64,000 nucleotides of DNA from Pogonophryne albipinna (Eukaryota > Chordata > Actinopteri > Perciformes > Artedidraconidae). The position numbers and the translations under genes were made by a program. Below the pieces are notes generated by a model. It was given only the letters and a program-made list of their open reading frames with translations, searched no databases and was not told the origin of the DNA. This document shows, in pieces, positions 26,058-36,497 of this stretch (position 1 is its first letter; each line of letters starts with the position of its first letter). The stretch is taken from NCBI GenBank assembly GCA_028583405.1, contig CM053261.1, positions 16,484,783 to 16,548,782 on the forward strand. The letters run 5' to 3'.

Positions 26058-27417
26058 CAGTGACGTGCGGCGAGGTTCATGGCTGGTGAGGCACTGACTC
26101 TTTCAGAGTCAGATTTACAAATATTATATATTTTGACCTTAAAGGTGGCGGGGTAGGTAATTTTGGAGAAACCAGCTCGAGTGCGCTAGAATTTGAAAAT
26201 ACACAGCCCCTCCTCCAACACACACGAACGCGCACATGACCAATGAGGGCACGAGATAAGTTTGTGCACAGATGGAAGGCTGACAGGCAGGTCATTTTAG
26301 CCGGGCCGGCTAAAATGAGTGGTCGTGCTTTTTACAGTACTACGGCTTCCACAGATGAAATGTTTTTATGTATTTTTTGTCAAAGCACTTAAGATATTCA
26401 TTGCTATCGGGATGTTAAGAGCATTCCATGGAATATAACAAAAAGTGTATATCGTGCCGGTTTCTCAAACTTACCTACCCCACCTTTAATCGAAATATTC
26501 TGTTATTTTCAAAAGCTTTTTTAGTCTGATGCTTCGATTCATTTTAAACAGACCGTTCAACAAAAGGATAGCCAAAATCTAAATATTGGATTGTTCTCTC
26601 TGAGTAAGATCCAATTTTCATTACAAATGTGGTCTTACCTTGACTTGAAGATGAAGTCCATGCTATCCTTCTGGACAACAATCTTTATTACTTTTTTGTA
26701 AAAGTCTTCCTTATTTTCCTCTAGTTTCAAAAGCCTAGTTTGTTGTTCTCTACCGTCCCTGTGTAGAATAACAGTAGCAACAAGAACCTGTGGGCTCACT
26801 TGCGCCCCCTTCAGTGCAGCAGAGGTTATGGCTGCCTCCCCTGGTGCTTTTTTCATTGCCGTTGTATGATGAGACCAGCGAGCTTAAATATCATATATAC
26901 GTGAAATAAGTTATTTAGAGACTATGGATGGCGAGGATAAATGTAATAAAGGGATCTACAAACATTACATTGGTGACATACAGTGAGATGGTGCAGGCAT
27001 GCGCTTAGGGCCCGCTTTCCAGCCAGTTTGTGGGGTGACGCATTCTGAGGTGAGGCAGAGCTCATCTGTGCCTCACCTTACCCCACAGTGACTGGCTTGA
27101 GCGCGCTCACAAAATAAGTGCCCGCGCTAAATTAGTGCCCGCGCTCCAGCAAGTTACTGTGGGCTTCTGTGAGGCAGAGCTCGTCCCTGCCTCACTTCTC
27201 AATCTCATCGCTCCCCGTAGTTGTAGCGGAGCTCGGCAAATTAGCCGATTTTTACTATAAAAAGCGATTGGAATCATACAGAAATCACATTTACAACACA
27301 GATCAGTGGACACATTTTATTATTATTATTATTTGTATTATTATTATTTTTTCCGTTACATTGGAGAATGACAAGTGAGGCTCTGCCTCACCTGCCTCCC
27401 CTGACCGCACGTCGCTG
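26058..27417. mobile_element. hAT element at the DIRS left junction
   Basis: Flanked by the 8-bp duplication GAAACTAT (26050-26057 and 27418-27425), with imperfect terminal inverted repeats CAGTGACGTGCGG and its complement CCGCACGTCGCTG. The duplication spans the host/DIRS boundary, so this copy arrived after the DIRS. A short minus-strand frame (26856-26635) and a nested MITE are inside; no complete transposase. Confidence 0.88.
26143..26485. mobile_element. 343-bp MITE flanked by TTAA
   Basis: Inverted termini AGGTGG...GGTAGGTAA and TTACCTACCCCACCT flanked by TTAA at 26139-26142 and 26486-26489. A related copy in the opposite orientation lies at 28277-28652. TTAA targets fit Kolobok or piggyBac-type mobilisation. 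Non-coding. Confidence 0.75.
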
Positions 27418-27677
27418 GAAACTATAGTGTTACGGTGAGTGAAGCAGGCAGGACCCAAATGCAGAAAAAACTGAAAATACCTTTATTTCAAGGATATGGC
27501 ACACGGACAATCAGAACACTCCCCGGTGAACACAGACAAACGACGAACCAACACTCACCACAGGAAGAGACAAGACTAAATACAGGGAGGGGTAATCACA
27601 AGATGAGAAACAGCCGGGCAGGGGAGGAGAAACACAAGGGCCACAGGTGAACACAATCAGACAACTAGACACACCAG

Positions 27678-28760
27678 CAGGGGCGCCGTAAGGGGGTGAA
27701 AAGTTAGGACGATTCTAAGGGCCCGTGACTGACAGGGGCCCCAAAATGTTCAGAACATTAAGAAAAAAAATGTAAGTAACCTTTAATCAATCCTCAATAA
27801 TTAACATTAATAGAACGTTATATTGATAAATTACTCACTAAATTTAGGATTCATTTAACTTATTTTCTTCCAAAAGTTAATTACCCAAAGCCTCTGTACA
27901 CCCCCTTCTATTTACATGTAATGGTTTGGTCCTGCCTCCAAACGCGTGCACCGGCACTTGCAGAGAGTGAAAGCATGTGAGGACTGAGGAGGGATGCTAG
28001 TACTTAGCCTACATACGTGTGTTGTACCATGTCTCAACAACCAATAAAGTCAGGCTCTAAGAAAAGAAAAGAAAGGAGAGAAAGACAAGAGAGAGGGACT
28101 AAAGGGCGACAGTATGTCACCCAGTTTTTCACAAAGGTGGGTGTGGTCCATGAGTGGTGGAAATGAGTCTGTTAGCTAATGTTTTTTTGTTTACTAAGCT
28201 GACATTAAGTACTGTTAATATCTTTACAGAAAATTCAGAGGTCTTTAATTTCACTGCTCTTTTAGCTGATATTTAAAAGGTATGGTAGGTAATTCACTTC
28301 AGAAACACTTGTTATATTCAATGGAATGCTCTTAACATCCCGATAGCAATGAATACATTAAAGGCTTTGACAATAAATACATACAAAAATGTCATCTGTG
28401 GAAGCCGTAGTACTGTAAAAAGTACGACCAATCATTTTAGCTGGCCCGGCTAAAATAACTGGATGGCCTACCTGCCTGTCAGCCATCTGTGCACAAACTT
28501 ATCTCGTGCCCTCATTGGTCATGTGCGCGTTCGTGTGTGTTGGAGGAGGGGCTCTGTAAGGAACTCTGAAGGAAGGGGCAGATTTTTTTCGGTTGTGTAT
28601 TTTCAAATTCTAGCGCACTCGAGCTGGTTTCTCCATTCTTACCTCCCTACCTTTAATAAATGCAGGCACATTTTTAGCGCCTATTCATACTAAATCAGTT
28701 GTCCCTCCCCCTGGTGCCAGGTCCAACAGATCCATCTCTAAGCTCAGCAGCCCTGTCCCC
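27678..28760. mobile_element. hAT fragment with partial transposase first exon, inside the LTR element
   Basis: Starts CAGGGGCGCC at 27678, right where the lower LTR breaks off. Contains a Lys/Arg-rich start (MSQQPIKSGSKKRKERRERQ, near 28029) resembling the N terminus of ZMYM1-like hAT transposases. No matching right terminus or second target duplication was found, so its right end and part of the LTR are deleted; the right limit is approximate. Confidence 0.5.
28277..28652. mobile_element. Second copy of the TTAA MITE, inverted
   Basis: Reverse-complement relative of 26143-26485, flanked by TTAA at 28273-28276 and 28653-28656. The two copies lie in different hAT hosts about 2 kb apart in opposite orientation. 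Confidence 0.7.
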
Positions 28761-28865
28761 CCATAATGCTGAACCTGAACCAGCTTTTCTCCCAACTGAA
28801 GGAGGTGAGCAGCATTGTGTTGATTGACATGCCACTTAACATATCTGAAGGGAGACTGGAATACT

Positions 28866-28925
28866 ATATATATATACTATATATATATATATATATATAA
28901 TATATATATAATATAATATAATATA
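28866..28925. repeat. AT microsatellite
   Basis: Tandem TA/ATATA tract with ATAATATA interruptions; low complexity. Confidence 0.85.
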
Positions 28926-29459
28926 ACAAAAAGCTAACATCTAATTTAAATTATACATTTCAAACACAGTATTTTCCCACATAGCCAATGATCTATATAA
29001 AACAAAAAACTGCTTTTAGTCTATTTAGGATGATGGACAGTTTGAAGCATTGAGTGATCAGTCTGTAAACAAAATGTTAATCACCGACACAAAACTAGGG
29101 CCACCAGGGTGGGTGGAGGGGGTCAGGAGGACGGGTTTGGGCTGACAACCCAGGAGCACCGCGGAGGACCCGGAAGGGATCTCGGGCGGACGGCCCGGGG
29201 GCAAGACAGAGTCCAAGGTGGGGGTTATGGAGGGGCGAAGGCCACCGCGAGCGAACTCAGGGGGCCGAGCATGAGGGCGAGGACCGCGGCCGGAAAAGTC
29301 AGGGGGCCGAGCATGAGAGCGAGGGCCGCGGCCGGGAAAGTTAGGGGGCCGGGCTCAAGGGCGAAGACCGCGGCTCTCAGGGGGCCGGGCTCGTGGGCGA
29401 AGACCAGACAGCTCCGGAGGCCGGGCAGGACCTGGCTGGCGGGACAGGTGATGGCGGGG

Positions 29460-30600
29460 TCTCCAACGGAACAGGACAAGGGGTTGGCAGGACCCCCGGC
29501 AGAAGAGTTGTCAGCGGGACCCCCAGCGGGACTGGACATGGAGCTGGCAGGACCACCAGCGGAACCTTCAACGGGACAGGACACAGGGTTGGCAGGACCC
29601 CCGGCAGGAGAGTAGTCGGCGGGGCCTCCAACTGCACAGGACATAGGATTGGCAGGACCCCCGGCAGGAGAGTAGACGGCGGGACCTCCAACGGGACAGG
29701 ACAAAGGGTTGGCAGGACCCCCGGCAGGAGAGTAGACGGCAGGACCTCCAACGGGACAGGACATAGGGTTGACAGGACCCCCGGCAGGAGAGTAGTCGGC
29801 GGGGCCTCCAACGAGACAGGACAAGGAGCTGGCAGGACCCCCGGCAGGAGAGTAGACGGCGGGACCTCCAACGGGACAGGACAAAGGGTTGGCAGGACCC
29901 CCAGCGGAACCTCCAACGGTACTTGAGTAGGGACTTGAGTGGGAACTCGAGAGGAAACTGGAGAGGGAACTAGAGAAGGGACTAGAGAAGGGACTAAAGA
30001 AGGGACTAGGGAAGGGACTAGGGAAGGGACTAGAGAGGGGACTAGAGAAGGGACTTGGGAAAGGACTTGAGAAAGGAATAGAGTGGGGACTAGAGAAGGG
30101 ACTTGGGAAAGGACTTGAGAAAGGAATAGAGTGGGGACTAGAGAAGGGACTTGAGATGGGACCTGAGGAGGGACTAGGGAAGGGACTAGAGAAGGGACTT
30201 GGGAAGGGACTAGAGGGGGAACTCGAGAAGAGACTAGAGAGGGGACCAGAGAAGGAACTATGGCAGCTGGGGCCAGAGCTGGGTCTGGAACCATGGCCGC
30301 TGGGGCCGGAACTGGGGCCTGGACCATGGCTGCTGGGGCCAGAACTAGGTCTGGAACCATGGCTACTGGGGCCGGCACCATGGTTGTATGGGCCGGTTCT
30401 GGAGCCGGAAACATGGCTGTAAGGTCCGGTTCTGGAGCCGGAAACATGGCTGTAAGGTCCAGTTCTGGAGCCGGAAACATGGCTGTAAGGTCCGGTTCTG
30501 GAGCCAGAAACATGGCTGTAAGGTCCGGTTCTGGAGCCGGAAACATGGCTGCTGAGGCCGGCACTGGAGCCGGAACCATGGCTGCTGGGGCACGGGCTGG
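29460..30600 (-). repeat. Three stacked minisatellites inside the LTR element
   Basis: About seven 60-bp units at 29460-29935, a degenerate 12-bp unit (GGGACTAGAGAA type) at 29930-30245 and 33-bp units (GGAGCCGGAAACATGG core) at about 30370-30600. All periods are multiples of 3. On the minus strand they read as Pro-rich repeats (for example PEPDLTAMFPA). Long frames in several other phases over this tract are by-products of the periodicity, not genes. Confidence 0.85.
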
Positions 30601-31355
30601 AATCCTGGCCCTGCGTCTCCTACAGGCCCCTTGGAGACACCGTGGACCTCTACCAGTACAGTAGTCGGATCACAGGAAAGGGTTAGAGGCTTGAGAAAAG
30701 TTTCCAGGACTACAGGTAAAAAGTTGTAGCCACTCTGGCAACAAACTCCTGAGCCAGGGCTTGCGAGAAACCTCCTGGCGTGCCTCCTTCAAAGCAGCCA
30801 CTCTACCCCGTATAGATGAGGCGTCATCCCACGTATAAAAAATGTACTCCAGAGAGCACCCAAGACGGTCCGCCTGTAGCATCAAAAAAGCTGAATCCGC
30901 TGGGTCCATCCGGGTTGGTTCGTTCTGTTACGGTGAGTGAAGCAGGCCGGACCCAAATGCAGAAAAAACTGAAAATACCTTTATTTCAAGGATATGGCAC
31001 ACGGACAATCCGAACACTCCCCGGTGAACACAGTCACAGACAAACGACGAACCAACACTCAACACAGGAAGAGACAAGACTAAATACAGGGAGGGGTAAT
31101 CACAAGACGAGAAACAGCCGGGCAGGGGAGGAGAAACACAAGGGCCACAGGTGAACACAATCAATCACTAGACACACCAGGGAAACTAACGACAGGAGGA
31201 AAAACACAGGGAAAAGGACCAGACAATATACCAAGAGGAAAACATGACAGGGAGAACAGCAAAACACCCAAAACAAGACATACAAAACGTGACATAACAC
31301 AATAATCATAACATATAGGTTACTTACGTAACCCCAGTTCTCAGAGTAACATGAA

Positions 31356-31652
31356 GTGAGATGTCTCACTATGGGATGCGCCTCAACGCGTATGCAAACA
31401 GAAGCATCAATCTCATTATGCCAATCCTGATTGGCTGGTGATCTTGACGTCAACGTCAGGGAATCCACCCACCCTTTAAGTAGCTTGCGCTACGACGCAG
31501 CGTCATTCAAAATAAGCACCTCTTCTCGCTTCGCCTTAGCAAGAAGGGCCGTCTGGTGAGACATCTCACTTCATGTTACTCTGAGAACTGGGGTTACGTA
31601 AGTAACCTATAGTTCTCATTCATAACACTCCGTTCGATGTCTTACTATGGGA
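31356..31652. repeat. DIRS left inverted terminal repeat and internal complementary region
   Basis: 31356-31535 is the reverse complement of 42008-42178. The internal complementary region (31557-31652) begins with the reverse complement of the left outer end, passes through CCTATA|GTT at 31606-31614 and continues with the right outer end (TTCTCATTCATAAC). This head-to-tail copy of both termini is the hallmark that lets DIRS elements replicate their unequal ends. Confidence 0.9.
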
Positions 31653-31713
31653 TATTGAAACTCCCGTATTGCTAGACATGCTTATCTCGAAAATCACCAA
31701 AAACAACCAGAAC

Positions 31714-33345
31714 TTAACAGGTAGAACTCTGTCTCAACACGGGACCCAGCACTGCGCGGGCCACACTTGGAGCAGAGACATCTAGCCTGTAAAAGCGGAC
31801 AAAAGTGAGCGGCGAGGACCAGCTCGCTGCTGCACAAATGTCTTGGATGGAAACACCATTGAACAAAGCCCAGGATGTAGCCAGTCCACGAGTAGAATGA
31901 GCACGCAGGCCCGTTGGTGCCTGCAAACCCTGACTCGTATAAGCCAGAGCAATCGCTTCCACAATCCAGTGGGAGAGCCGTTGCCTGGTAACGGGCTTGC
32001 CCTTCTGAGGGTTAGCCCAGGATACAAAGAGTTGGTCATTACAACGAAAGTCTTTTGACCTGTCCATATAGATACGTAAAGCACGAACTGGACACAGCAA
32101 ATTCGGCCGCTGTTCCTCAGAGGAACACAGCGGCGGAGGAAATGCCACAATGTCAATGGGGGTACATGAGCCAACCACCTTAGGTATAAAGGCAGGGTTG
32201 GGCTTCAGCAACACTCTCGTTTGCCCCGGGGCAAACTGAGTGCATGAAGGATGTACAGAGAGTGCATGAATGTCACTGACTCGCTTGGCAGATGCCAGAG
32301 CCAGTAACAGCACTGTCTTCAGTGACAGGTGTTTCATGTCAGCTTCTTCCAGGGGTTCAAATGGAGGTCGAGTGAGCCCATCTAAAACCACTGCCAAGTT
32401 CCATAAGGGCACCAGTGACCTGGAAACAGGGAGGAGCCTGCGAGCCCCTTTCATAAAACGGCAGACCAAAGGATGTTGGCTAGCCGTCCTTCCCTCAAAG
32501 CCCACATGGCATGCAGCAATAGCAGCCAGGTACACTTTGATCGTAGAGAAAGCTCTGTGTTTATCAATTAAGTCCTGTAGAAATGATAAAATCACCCCGA
32601 CAGGACATTGAAAAGAGATGTGTCCTTTTTGAAGGCACCACTCCTCAAACACCCTCCACTTACAGTCATAGAGAGACCTGGTGGAGGAAGCTCTTGCACT
32701 CTGAATAGTGTTTATCACTTTCTGAGGGAGCCCCACTGTATTCAGATTGTACCACTCACGGGCCAGGCCCATAGTGCCAAGCGCTCTGGGTGTGGGTGAA
32801 AGATCGCCACCCCCCCCCGCCTGAGACAGTATGTCCCTGTGTAGTGGGAGCTGCCACGGCTGCCCGCACAGCAGCTGATATATCTCCGCCAGCCAGTACA
32901 TTGCAGGCCAGTGCGGAGCTATCAGGATAAGTGTGTGGCGTTGTTCTCTCACTCTGGTCAGAGTTGGGGGTATCAGAGCCAGGGGTGGGAACGCGTACAG
33001 AAGGACCGGAGGCCAAACGTGCGCGAGCGCGTCCACGCCTAACGGTGCATTTAAATCGCGCATTGAAAAGAACAGCTGACATTGAGCATTTTCTTTTGAT
33101 GCGAACAGATCTACCGCGGCTCGGCCGTAACGCACCCACAGCTGACTCACAATCATTGGATGTAGAGTCCAGTCTGCATATAGTGGTGCACCTCTGGACA
33201 GCAGATCCGCCCCGAGGTTCATCACTCCTGGTACGTGCGTCGTACTCAGAGAGAGGAGACGTCCGCAGCTCCATAAGATCAGTTTGCGTGCCAGCATGTG
33301 TAACTGGAGAGAACGCAAACCCCCTTGGCGGTTTATATACGATAT
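31714..33345 (-). CDS. DIRS RNase H remnant and tyrosine recombinase
   Basis: Open minus-strand frame ending at 31714. The N-terminal part carries the RNase H/hinge tail (HVPGVMNLGADLLSRG). The C-terminal half is a tyrosine recombinase with the catalytic set visible: Arg in ASAKRVSDIHAL, the H-x-x-R box LRAHSTRGLA and the nucleophile Tyr in VRFYRLD, at about residues 487, 615/618 and 651 of the full open frame. It would cut and rejoin circular element DNA during integration. The recombinase part looks intact; the RNase H core just upstream is lost (see hairpin 33346-33395). The frame stays open up to 33741, but there it overlaps the RT in another phase and is not protein-like. Confidence 0.85.
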   Translation of the reverse strand: MSYINRQGGLRSLQLHMLARKLILWSCGRLLSLSTTHVPGVMNLGADLLSRGAPLYADWTLHPMIVSQLWVRYGRAAVDLFASKENAQCQLFFSMRDLNAPLGVDALAHVWPPVLLYAFPPLALIPPTLTRVREQRHTLILIAPHWPAMYWLAEIYQLLCGQPWQLPLHRDILSQAGGGGDLSPTPRALGTMGLAREWYNLNTVGLPQKVINTIQSARASSTRSLYDCKWRVFEEWCLQKGHISFQCPVGVILSFLQDLIDKHRAFSTIKVYLAAIAACHVGFEGRTASQHPLVCRFMKGARRLLPVSRSLVPLWNLAVVLDGLTRPPFEPLEEADMKHLSLKTVLLLALASAKRVSDIHALSVHPSCTQFAPGQTRVLLKPNPAFIPKVVGSCTPIDIVAFPPPLCSSEEQRPNLLCPVRALRIYMDRSKDFRCNDQLFVSWANPQKGKPVTRQRLSHWIVEAIALAYTSQGLQAPTGLRAHSTRGLATSWALFNGVSIQDICAAASWSSPLTFVRFYRLDVSAPSVARAVLGPVLRQSSTC

Positions 33346-33395
33346 GCCCTCAGATTGGACCCCGCGCCATGACGCGCGGGGTCCAATCTGAGGGC
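33346..33395. repeat. Perfect 22-bp hairpin at the site of the lost RNase H core
   Basis: Arms 33346-33367 and 33374-33395 are exact reverse complements (core TTGGACCCCGCGC) around a 6-base loop. On one side the RT C-terminal frame runs in, on the other the RNase H tail (SYINRQGGLRSLQLH) runs out in a different frame. The catalytic part of RNase H expected between them is absent. Confidence 0.8.
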
Positions 33396-33730
33396 AGCTA
33401 CCCAGCGCTGAAACTCCCTCATGTGTATGCGTCCCAGTCGTACCACCACTGGGACTGTAAAGGGCACCGAATTCAGGCGTAGGCCCAGGAAGAGTACAGT
33501 CTGGGCTGGAGACAACATGCTCTTTTCTGTGTTTATTACAAAACCCAGGTCGAGCAGGTGTTTTACGAGGACATTCGTCTGCGTAATAGCCTCTTGCTCC
33601 GACTGTGCGAGGAGGAGCCAATCGTCCAGATAAGTTGCCAGGCGAATACCCTGTTGTCTTAACGGGGCTATCGCGGCTTCCGTACACCGTATAAACTCTC
33701 GCGGGCTGAGAGACAGACCGAAGGGAAGTA
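33396..33730 (-). pseudogene. DIRS reverse transcriptase, C-terminal part
   Basis: Minus-strand RT palm motifs LPFGLSLSPREF and TYLDDWLLLAQSE (catalytic YLDD near 33620), then the RT thumb (FLGLRLNSVPF). It is separated from the N-terminal RT block by the 4.06-kb insertion 33739-37798; the 8-bp duplication lies inside the conserved RT segment, and the two RT blocks are in frame across it. Confidence 0.8.
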
Positions 33731-34559
33731 CTCTGTACCAAGCCCCCAGGAAGTGCGCCGGAGTCTGATGAGAATATTCGTGCTGGTCAAATGGCGGTAC
33801 TACACTTCCTTTAGGTTGCTGGGCCCGGAAACACTTTTTCCCATTGACTTGAAAATTGAAATTGAAAGAGTTTGAATTGAAAGAGTTGAATTGAAAGAGT
33901 GGTCTGTAACTCGTTGGATAATTTTTTTTAAACTAAATAAACTACCCAGTATGAACGTGAATGTTTGTATAGCCCTTATTAAAAACATTCGTTCCTCAAG
34001 TTGTAAAAATGTGCTAATAACGTTATTCTGAGAGTTATTTCCCTCGGCATTATGAACGCACATCTAACCCACGGGACCGTGCCGCCCGGCACGTTCATGT
34101 TACGTGTTCAGTACTACATGAGTTTCTCTTTACCCATGGATGCACAATAACAACGGACCATATCGCCTTACTGCCAGCCCACGGAGCTGTAATAATGGAT
34201 ATATTCAGGGCCGGCCCTTGGCATAGGCAGTATAGGCGAATGCTAAGGGCGCATCAAGCCAGGGGGGCGCCGAAAATTGGGGAATTTTTTTTTTTTTTAA
34301 ATAAAACAATTTCCATCGGATCAACAAAGTACATCTTATTATCTTATCTTAACAGAACTACGCCTATATTGCGTACAGCGCCCATACACTATGGCTCCCC
34401 ACCCCCCCCTAAATCAGGTAAGTTGAACTGCCCCAGCCCCGCAGGCTGTTTATGTCCTCAAGGAGCGAGGGGGGCGGGTCAAGTGTCACTGACTGACACT
34501 TGACCCGCCGCCTTTGACCTGCTGTGACTCGGGAGAAGAAAACAAAGACGGTAATTAGC

Positions 34560-36497
34560 ATGTCGAAAAGAACAAAGTTATCTGGTGCCCAGGGAAGAAA
34601 GAAAAGAAAAGAGGAGGAGGAGGACAAACGGGAGAAAGACAAAGGTACAGTAACGTTAATGTGATGATGATTAAACAAAGTCAAAACATTTATTGTAGTT
34701 ACCGTTGATGGAACAGTTTTAACTTGCTAGCTTACTTTTAGACGATAGCAAGGTCGTTTGTTTGCTAATCAATAGTTACATTTAGAGTTAACGTCAATTA
34801 TTACCGTTACTCCCACCTTAAATTCAGTTACATCACCTGCTATATATCATCTACTATATCTGTTGAGGTGAGCCAATGTTTGCCCTGCTTGTAGTAATAG
34901 GCTAATAATGATAGTCATTAAAATGCTATTCCTTTTACATCCCCTCAATAATTTATAGTTGTAGGCCTTTAATTGTATTGCCTTACAGTTTATGCTGTCT
35001 AATGTATGTTCAATAATCAATAGTGTAACGTTTACATCAGTGTTAAAATGCTTGTCACTACTGTAAATACTGCATACCTTAGCCTTTATCTTTAATATGC
35101 TATATTACAATGTATGTAGCTGCTTCTTTGCCATCTGGTAAGTCGCAGAATCTGCAGGTGCATCTAAAAGAATAACTATATCATAGAACTGTTTTTCTTT
35201 AATTTAATAAAACAAATTAATCATATATTCTAGATTCATTATGCATGAAGTGAAATATTTCAAACCTTTTTTGTGATTATTACAGCTTACAGATCATGAA
35301 AATCAATAATCCTGTATCTAGTATAATATTAGATAAGGATTTATAATACAGATATTTCGATCTTCTGAAAAGTTTATTCAAATATGTACTCAATACTTGG
35401 TCGGGGCTCCTTTTGCAGAGATAAATGCATCAATTCTACATGGAGGCAATATATTCCATGATATTCTAATTATTTTGTGAGCTGCTCCTGTTTTCTGATT
35501 TCTATAATATGTCTTAGGTCTAGCAAATATAATGCATCTCTTGATGGTCACATATACTTCTCTTCTCTCTCCAGATGCACTTTTGAAATGTTTTGGGCCT
35601 CATACCACCTCAGCAGAGCCCAGCCCTGCAGCATCAAGCGCTCCTGTCCCTTCCACCTCAGCAGAGCCCAGTGATACAGCATCAAGCGCTCCTGTCCCCT
35701 CCACCTCAGCAGAGCCCAGTGATACAGCATCAAGCGCTCCTGTCCCCTCCACCTCAGCAGAGCCCAGTGATAAAGCATCAAGCACTCCTGTCCCCTCCAC
35801 CTCAGCAGAGCCCAGTGATACAGCATCAAGCGCTCCTGTCCCCTCCACCTCAGCAGAGCCCAGTGATACAGCATCAAGCGCTCCTGTCGTCTCCACCTCA
35901 GCAGAGCCCAGTGATACAGCATCAAGCGCTCCTGTCCCCTCCAAAAAAAAAATGGAAATCACATTTTTTAATGTGGTTGTGGATACAGCCCTCTCTTCAC
36001 TTGATGAGAGATTTCAACACCTTGAAGAGGTAAATGACAAGTTTGGAGTGCTCATCAACTTTCCCACCACATCAAATGAAGAACTTCCAAAGCACTGTCA
36101 AACCCTGAGCTCTGCTCTGACCCATGATGGACAATCAGACATTGATGGCAGGGAACTTGCTGCAGAAATGCAAAATGTTCCACATTTGCCATCAAAGAAG
36201 ATGACAAACATGGAACTATTGACCTTCCTTCATGAGAAGAAGCTGACAGAAATGTACCCCAATTTGTGGGTTGCTCTGAGCATCTCTGCCACTCTTCCTG
36301 TTACAGTGGCTGCTGCTGAAAGAAGCTTCTCAAAGCTCAAACTGGTCAAAACTTACCTGAGAGCTTCAATGGGACAAGAACGTCTCAGTGGACTATCCAT
36401 CATAAGCATCAACCATGTGGTCTCAAAACAGCTGTCTTATGATGATGTCATAGATAATTTTGCTTCAAGAAAGGCAAGGAGAGTCAGGCTAAGGTAA
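34560..36497 (+). pseudogene. hAT transposase, internally deleted, with a 48-bp repeat array
   Basis: The first exon-like part at 34560-34644 (MSKRTKLSGAQGRKKRKEEE) is the basic N terminus of ZMYM1-like hAT transposases. The second part runs from about 35573 to the TAA at 36495-36497: first a tract of about seven 48-bp repeats (16-residue unit [16 protein letters not shown]), then the C-terminal hAT dimerisation region with LWVALSISATLPVTVAAAERSFSKLKL. The catalytic middle is missing, so it cannot be an active transposase. The repeat unit is a multiple of 3 and keeps several overlapping frames open on both strands. Confidence 0.75.
35620..35950 (+). repeat. 48-bp coding minisatellite
   Basis: About seven near-identical units beginning CTCCTGTCCCCTCCACC. 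Units differ by single bases (for example GATAAAGC versus GATACAGC), so homogenisation is recent. Confidence 0.9.

Larger units (their letters stand above)
27428..31313 (-). mobile_element. Non-autonomous LTR retrotransposon, probably Gypsy-like
   Basis: Flanked by the 5-bp duplication TATAG (27423-27427, 31314-31318). The upper LTR (30926-31313, 388 bp, 5' LTR in its own minus orientation) is complete with ends TGTTA/TAACA and an internal AATAAA. The other LTR (27428-27677) is nearly identical but truncated by a hAT fragment. Only one short N-terminal frame (30909-30670, starting MDPADS) and minisatellite-like Pro-rich frames lie inside; no pol domains were seen. It sits in the left terminus of the DIRS. 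Confidence 0.82.

Noticed and set aside
29460..29935. Regular 60-bp repeats as a CRISPR array
   Set aside because: Units are contiguous without distinct spacers, and the DNA is a eukaryotic retroelement.
29225..30664. Long open frames on both strands (up to 400 codons) as protein-coding genes
   Set aside because: They lie on tandem repeats with periods divisible by three, so several frames stay open at once; they belong to the LTR element interior.
33346..33741. N-terminal part of the 675-codon frame as recombinase or RT protein
   Set aside because: The real RT motifs (LPFGLSLSP, YLDD) are in a different phase of the same strand, so this stretch of the long frame is a shadow.
35548..36033. 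Overlapping frames on both strands over the 48-bp array
   Set aside because: Only the plus frame that continues into the hAT dimerisation domain has a meaningful sequence; the others are phase shadows of the repeat.
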